Source of the DNA: Anaspis maculata
Lineage: Eukaryota; Arthropoda; Insecta; Coleoptera; Scraptiidae
DNA: 64,000 nucleotides
Direction of reading: 5' to 3'
Assembly (NCBI GenBank): GCA_949128115.1
Contig: OX421966.1
Span: 62,493,416-62,557,415 of the forward strand
Each line of letters opens with the position of its first letter. Position 1 is the first letter of the stretch. Made by a program: the position numbers and the translations under genes. The notes under the pieces were generated by a model, which worked only from the letters and a program-made list of their open reading frames with translations, did no database searches and was not told the origin of the DNA. Below are positions 58,524 to 64,000 of this stretch, piece after piece.

Positions 58524-59906
58524 TTAAGTAATTATCACAAATTTGAATAGGACACTCCATAAGAGTAACATAGACAATCTTGATGTGGAAGTAGAACTTG
58601 CAGTAGTAACACCTGGTACAAACACAATCCTTCCTTCCTCTTCGGGATAAACGGGACTTCGCTTGTTAAAGTACAGCTCAACCGTATCGACATCTATCAA
58701 ATCCTGGATTTTTTCATCGAACCCGCTCTCCTTCAGAACGTAATGGCCGTCCCCGCCGCCGGTCAAGTAACTCGTTGTCGTGACGTTGTAGATCGCGTTG
58801 GCATCAACTGGTTCGTAAATTGGCACTCGACACTGTCCGCACCGCACTTTGACCGACACAACCCGCGAACCTGTCGGTCTGTCCATGTCGTACGCCACCT
58901 TCAAACCGGAAACCTGCAAGAATTCGCCTCTGTAAGTCTCACCGTTGCTTCTGACGCCAATCTCCAGAGTCTTGATTAAGTCTAAGCCTTTCAGTTTGAG
59001 AGTCACCACCTGAGAGCCGAAAAGCAGGGCACCTAGCAAGTCGCCACGGGTTACCGGCGATGGTTCGATGTTGGTTCTTATACCACCGCCGTTCATTAAG
59101 CTAATCGGGGCGTCATTCCAACCGGAACCGACGCTGAGCGTCGCCGTGTAGAAGACGAAAGCATCTGCAATCAAGTTGCCGAAGTTGCATTCACCTTTTT
59201 TGCATTTATCATTGATAGACTCGAGGGTCACTTGCGTTTTGCCTACCACTTTCGAATTCAACGCGTCGATTTCCGGACGGTACTTGTCCAGCAAGTCCAG
59301 GATGTCTTGATCTTGACTGATATCGGTGTCTAACAGCTCGGGTTGTCCGTTGAAATCGACCAAGTCTCCGTTTGAATCGAAACTGACGTTGAGTCTGCCA
59401 AGGTATTTGGTGTAGGCGTACGCTTGAACCACGGGGACTTTTTTGCCGCTTGGTTGAGTAACGACTGTGGGGTAAACGTCGACTGGTTGCTCCAAATCTG
59501 GCGGTTGGCCGTTCCATTGGAACGTGTTGTCGTGACCGCCAATGACAACGTCCGCCAATGGTACTTCTTCAGCGATTTTCTTATCGATGTAGAAGCCCGA
59601 GTGGCCAACGATTATGATGATTTTGACGCCGGCTTTGTCGAGGGCTTCTGTTTCGTCGCGGACGGATGCGACGAGGTCTTCGAAGATGACGTTGCCGGTC
59701 GAGGAAATCATCTTGGTTTCGTTGGTCAGGTGACCGACGATTCCGACTTTACGGCCGGAGATGTCGAGGACGATGGATTTCTTGACGTTGTTGAGTGATG
59801 GTTCGAGGGTGAGGTTGAGGTTGGCGGCGAGGATCGGAAAGGTGGCAGCGTTGAGGAACGGGGTCAGACCTTTGATGCCGTTGTCGAATTCGTGGTTGCC
59901 CAGGCT
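58524..59906 (-). CDS. Ecto-5'-nucleotidase B, last exon (partial gene)
   Basis: This is the last exon of a second 5'-nucleotidase. It starts after a TTTGCAG acceptor with SLGNHEFDNG and runs 460 residues to the stop. It keeps GNHE, VGHSG, GGHDNT, VVQAYAYTKYLG, GNLIADAF, NGGGIR, GEFLQVSG and GGGDGHYVL, and a Ser/Thr stretch plus hydrophobic tail typical of a GPI signal. It aligns throughout with exon 4 of gene A, three residues shorter at EPSPVTRGD, and has Leu for Pro in ALLFGS. The frame is intact. Exons 1-3 should lie on the minus strand above 59906. I saw none to 64000, so intron 3 is longer than 4.09 kb (4.7 kb in gene A). Same orientation and shared intron sequence show a tandem duplication. 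Confidence 0.93.
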   Translation of the reverse strand, partial: SLGNHEFDNGIKGLTPFLNAATFPILAANLNLTLEPSLNNVKKSIVLDISGRKVGIVGHLTNETKMISSTGNVIFEDLVASVRDETEALDKAGVKIIIIVGHSGFYIDKKIAEEVPLADVVIGGHDNTFQWNGQPPDLEQPVDVYPTVVTQPSGKKVPVVQAYAYTKYLGRLNVSFDSNGDLVDFNGQPELLDTDISQDQDILDLLDKYRPEIDALNSKVVGKTQVTLESINDKCKKGECNFGNLIADAFVFYTATLSVGSGWNDAPISLMNGGGIRTNIEPSPVTRGDLLGALLFGSQVVTLKLKGLDLIKTLEIGVRSNGETYRGEFLQVSGLKVAYDMDRPTGSRVVSVKVRCGQCRVPIYEPVDANAIYNVTTTSYLTGGGDGHYVLKESGFDEKIQDLIDVDTVELYFNKRSPVYPEEEGRIVFVPGVTTASSTSTSRLSMLLLWSVLFKFVIIT

Positions 59907-60700
59907 CTGCAAACATTTCAACTTTATATAGACATTATTTTGAACAAGCCAGCTAAATTTTGAAAATGTATCAGTGTATTAGTTTCTTCCACAAAAGAAA
60001 ACATAGATCGCGTCTTTTTCTCACTGAAGCACCTTGCATCTTTATTAACTGTGAAGTACAAACAAAGGTATCTATATTTTTGAATTCAGCTAAAAAATAT
60101 ATCGTAATCCATATGAAAAATACCTACAGGTGTTTCATGGAAAATCTAGTATCCCTGTATATTATTGACATGTTTGAAATTCGACTTGAGGTTCAAAAAA
60201 TGTAGGAAAAATTATTCAAGAAAAACTTTAGCCCGACGAAAATTTGTTGAGTTGTCTGATTCGGGTCCCAAGACAATGAGCTACTCATAAACAGTGTGCT
60301 GAAATGCAGGAGACGAAATACGTACTTATCTACAATAAATGTTTCCAGTTTTTTAGTTATGTCTAGCTATGACCATCTAGTGATTGTCCTTGTCACTATG
60401 GTATATACGGTCCGATTGGCTTGCGGTTTGGCATTTGAGCCTTGATTTGCTCTTTATCGTATACCTACAGGCATTCCCTAAGTTGAATAATTTCTTTCAA
60501 CGCCTTGTTGCCTACATGTCAAGGGATCAGGGGGAAAATAGTAAAACAATTCTTTGACGTGAATTTGTCGTCAAGTTATGAGACGGAAAGTTTGATCCTA
60601 AACTTTATAATTGCATGCAGACATGATGGCAAATATTGATTCCATAATAAATATACCAAAGGACTTATTTTCGCCGATCGATTTTCCATCGATTCCAAAT
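59907..60700. other. Intron 3 of 5'-nucleotidase B
   Basis: AT-rich intron with no recognisable exon. It begins (minus strand) at a good TTTGCAG acceptor. Confidence 0.6.
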
Positions 60701-61957
60701 ATGCTGGTCACAATTTGAAGCGGGTCACCCAAGAAATTGTTCGGTTTTTAATCTCTGCCAATCTGTTGAAAATCATCGGATTTTGAAATAACTTACACCA
60801 ACTTCAAGAAAAATTCTTCTACTTTCACCATCTGCAAGCGATTGTTGGCTCGTGACAGCGATATGTTTAATACAGGGCGATAAAGAAAGCCTTGTAATTA
60901 TGTACTTTTTTTGCAATGGTGCAGGAACTTTCGTGGTCACCCTGTAATTTTGGATTTTGCTGGATTTGGTAACCAATAGTATAAGGAACTCATTGTTTCT
61001 TAGCTTGATGCTCCAGGTTGCATAGTTACAGGAATACGATTTATTTTTTTCATGAGGTGATTTTTCGCGCTGCACTGCTTCTAATTTTCACAGGTGGCCT
61101 CAAGTATTTAATCAAGTAGGTATTCAAGTTGAGTCGAATAATTTGACATTTGTTAATGTTGCTATGAAGAGTTTTTCTCTGAGTTTCGCAAAAATTACTC
61201 TGAAAATTGGAACAATAACAACAATAATAGATGTAACATTGCAATATTAGGAATGAATCTTCCGTGAATAATTAAATCAACTCAATGATGTGGCATGATG
61301 TGGCTGAACTTATCGTCCGATATCAATCCAATTGAGCACATATGAGATGATTTTCAAAGAAGACTGTCAGCACTACCAGTACAACTCAGACAAGAACTTA
61401 TTGGATGCTCAAACCGCGAAGTGGAGAGAAATCCCTGTGGCAACTATCAATAATCTGTTCAAAGGTACTTATGTTTAGATCCTACCAAAAAGTAGCGCAG
61501 TCCAGACCAGGTCCTTGAAAAATTTTGCCCTGTACATTTTCATTGCTTATAATTTAAATATAATAAAAAAAGTTCGTATAAATTAACGTGATAAAGTTAA
61601 CTAAATAAGGAAAGAATACATATTTTCGTAACTAAGCATCGTAGAGCATCAAACTAAGAAAATATGAGTTCCTCATACTATTGACTACCGCATACAGCAA
61701 ATTACAAAATTATAGGGTGGCCACAAAAGTTCCTGCACCATTTCAAAAAAGTACAAAATTGCAAGGTATCCTTTACCACTCTGTATTAAGCACATCGCTG
61801 TCAAAAGCTAACAAGCATTTGCAGATGGTGAAAGTAGGAAGATTTATCTTGAAGTTGGTGTAAGTTATTTGAAAATCTGATGATTTTCAAGTGATTGACA
61901 GAGATTAAAAACCGAGTTTTTTTTTGAGTGACCCACTTCAAATTGTGACCAGTATAT
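60701..61957. repeat. Palindromic element with Tc1-like remnant
   Basis: TATGCTGGTCACAATTTGAAG (from 60700) and GGTTTTTAATCTCTG (60745) are mirrored at 61905-61957, and the arms continue through CACCAACTTCAAGA and GCACCATT(T/G)C. Arms are about 320 bp. The interior includes the fragment at 61300-61462. Arms contain CACCCTGTAATTTTG/ATTATAGGGTGGCC mariner-like ends. It lies in intron 3 of gene B. Confidence 0.75.
61300..61462 (+). pseudogene. Tc1-like transposase C-terminal fragment
   Basis: It encodes DINPIEHI, a stop where Trp is expected, DDFQRRLSALPVQLRQELIG and a tail to a stop. This is the SPDLNPIEHxWD region that carries the last catalytic Glu in Tc1 transposases. The N-terminal two thirds are absent. 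Confidence 0.8.
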
Positions 61958-61959
61958 GT

Positions 61960-62690
61960 CACGTTGAGTCATTTTTTTTTCAAATTGAATACTGAAAACT
62001 GAAAAAATCAAAACAATTGTGAGATGAGAAGGTTTTTACCGAGGTTTTTACCATTTTCCTCTGGTAGCTCGACAGATCAGCAACGACGTGTTAGAAAAAT
62101 GACCCAACTTCGAGGACATCCTGTATGATAAATTAAATATATGTTCGGGTCGTATATTATTATTATCCTTGTCTTCTTGTTCTGATTGATTGCTTCAATA
62201 AAAAATTGCCTTGTTCCTATTTATGCATCTGTCTAATTAGGTTGAAAATTTGAATATGAGTATACATAATTTAAAAACTACATCAACATCAGATACATAC
62301 ATCTTGGGTGAATTTTTTTGCATCCTCAACTACATACATAATAATTATTCGACGCGGTTCTAAAATTCGTGAAGCTCGTGCTACGATATCTTATAGGTAA
62401 TTGAAAATGCCTTTTGATCATGTACTGATTCAAATGGATCATGTACCTTTACAGTGCGCTAAAGTAGAACATCCTGTAATAGGTAAGTGCAAAATAAAGA
62501 ACCAAGAAGAGGAACAATTCAGAAACATTTATTCACATAGATTTGAAATTTTTATGGGTTATTTGAGACCACTTTGGCTATTTTTCGCGTTGATCGTGAA
62601 GCCACTTTCACTTCCGGAAGTGACCGAAAGTGACATCAACTTTTGATTTTCAAATAAACACCTGCATATTTTTTGATATTCGGATAAAGA
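61960..62690. other. Intron 3 of gene B, part shared with gene A
   Basis: Non-coding. 62310-62395 resembles 32850-32925 in intron 3 of gene A. An 81-codon open frame at 62401-62646 has no known relative. Confidence 0.5.
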
Positions 62691-62695
62691 TTTTT

Positions 62696-63036
62696 TCATC
62701 AACACCGTGGTGGTCTTGAGAATCATCTATGATGAAAAATAACGATTTTATAGCGGATTGAATATAACAGAAATTCATCAAATTATTGGTACCAGAGGTG
62801 GCTGCGACCACAAATAGAAATCTAAAGTTGAAAGTTTCTTTATTGTTGATGTCAGGAAGCGTTCCCGGTTGAAATCGACATAAACAATAAACAAACTTTC
62901 AACTTAGATTTTCATTTGTGGTCGCAGCCACCTCTGGTACAAGTAATTTGATAAATTTCTGTCATATTCAATTCGCTCTAAAATCGTCATTTTTCATCAT
63001 AGAGAATTTTCAAGACCACCGATGTGTCAATAAAAA
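62696..63036. repeat. Long hairpin (~145-bp arms)
   Basis: TTCATCAACACCGTGGTGG (62696 on) to about 62838 is the complement of about 62890-63036. The innermost arms include GAGGTGGCTGCGACCACAAA and AAGTTGAAAGTTT. The loop is about 50 bp. Similarity by eye is above 90% in the inner arms. If transcribed in the intron it would make a long double-stranded RNA. Confidence 0.85.
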
Positions 63037-63039
63037 AAA

Positions 63040-64000
63040 AGCTCTATACTGAAATCGACCGGCTCTTCAGCCTATAAAGAGTGAACGCAAAACATCGTGA
63101 GCTTTGGTAATACACCTGAAAAGGGAGATGCCGTCGTGAAATAACGGAAGTTGAAAAAGTGTAGAAAATGACGGGAGATGTCTAAGAGAAAAACACAAGA
63201 AAAACTGGGTATTTCCTGCTCCAGATCATAGAAAAAGGAAGATTCAAGTCTCTTCCGATGTTGGAGACTTCCCGAGTATAGCTGCCGTACCTTCAGAACG
63301 CTCGAAGATAAGTGATTCAGTTGTTTTGTTTCTTGTCAGTTAAACACTATTAATTGTAATAATCCATGGGATATTCATAAGGGTATCAAGGGAATACACG
63401 TAGCCTGTGGGTCACTGTTGTTGATGCTTGAGAGAGACGAAAGAGTAGAACGATGTCGCCTCAAGATTTCCAGATGAACTGGGACCGAACTACCCCGAGA
63501 GCCAGGGTCTGGCGAGACAACAAAGCGTTGACCTGTAGAACGGGTGACGTGGTTTTGAGAGCTACGAGGTATGCTGTCATACTTGATAGGCATGGTGGTT
63601 TTATTCTTCTCAGTCGAGTTGAATCGCTTTAATAATTTCTACATACTTTTGTTTACTATGATTCATATTACACTGATCGACTGTCTTCTATATTCATGCC
63701 TGAGTCCTGGAGACAAAGATATCTGCACACAACAGATATTTTTGTTTGCTGTCGTGTCTTGTAAGAGAAGGTTATCTTGTGAAAGAAGATATTTTTCCTT
63801 ACTTTGTTATCTGATGAAATAATATACGTCTTCAACTGTTAAGACCTGGTATTTGATATTGTTGATTTACATCGAGCCATGTTGTGGTATTTATTATGAT
63901 AAATAATTGTTGATGATTTTATTGACCATGTTTATCATGTTTATTCTTGATCTTTTATTGTCATGTTTTATTATGGTACCATTAAAAGACATCCGCATAT
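63040..64000. other. No gene recognised to the window end
   Basis: Expected to be more of intron 3 of 5'-nucleotidase B. Short open frames at 63375-63593 (-) and 63571-63822 (+) resemble no known protein and no nucleotidase exon was found. Confidence 0.5.

Overview
The window looks like nuclear DNA of an arthropod, most likely an insect. Host genes have introns, most of the sequence is AT-rich and densely packed with transposable elements, and the tRNA-headed SINEs, a copia element primed by an initiator-Met half-tRNA, and many Tc1/mariner, hAT and PIF/Harbinger-like MITEs are typical of insects. A hemipteran is my guess but the sequence does not prove it. Only three host loci are recognisable.

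Region by region: (1) 1-9 kb is foldback elements, a palindromic mariner derivative and a hAT element. (2) 9147-9513 (+) is the last coding exon of a DCUN1D3-like cullin-neddylation factor. (3) 9.5-29 kb holds no recognisable host gene. It is a stack of nested elements: a 5.2-kb palindromic element carrying a tandem array and a Harbinger-like insert with two tRNA-like heads, a 2.3-kb foldback, SINEs, a 3-kb inverted duplication with exon-like outer ends, and a ~300-bp tandem array. (4) 29023-38395 (-) is a complete four-exon ecto-5'-nucleotidase gene with signal peptide and GPI-type tail (599 codons by my exon joins). (5) 38.4-58.5 kb is more repeats, including a structurally complete but coding-defective copia element (48378-54511) with 251-bp LTRs differing at one base. 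A GC-rich fragment of a UDP-glucose 4-epimerase (GALE) gene replaces part of its reverse transcriptase/RNase H region. (6) 58524-59906 (-) is the last exon of a second 5'-nucleotidase, a tandem paralogue of the first. Its earlier exons lie beyond the window.

The two nucleotidases would act outside the cell, hydrolysing AMP or related nucleotides. In blood- or plant-feeding arthropods, tandem members of this family are often recruited to saliva, but nothing here shows tissue. The DCUN1D3-like protein is unrelated and acts in cullin neddylation. Most of the interest lies in transposon structure: host-gene capture by an LTR element, several long-armed foldback families with 3-bp target duplications, and repeated palindromic copies of transposase 3' ends.
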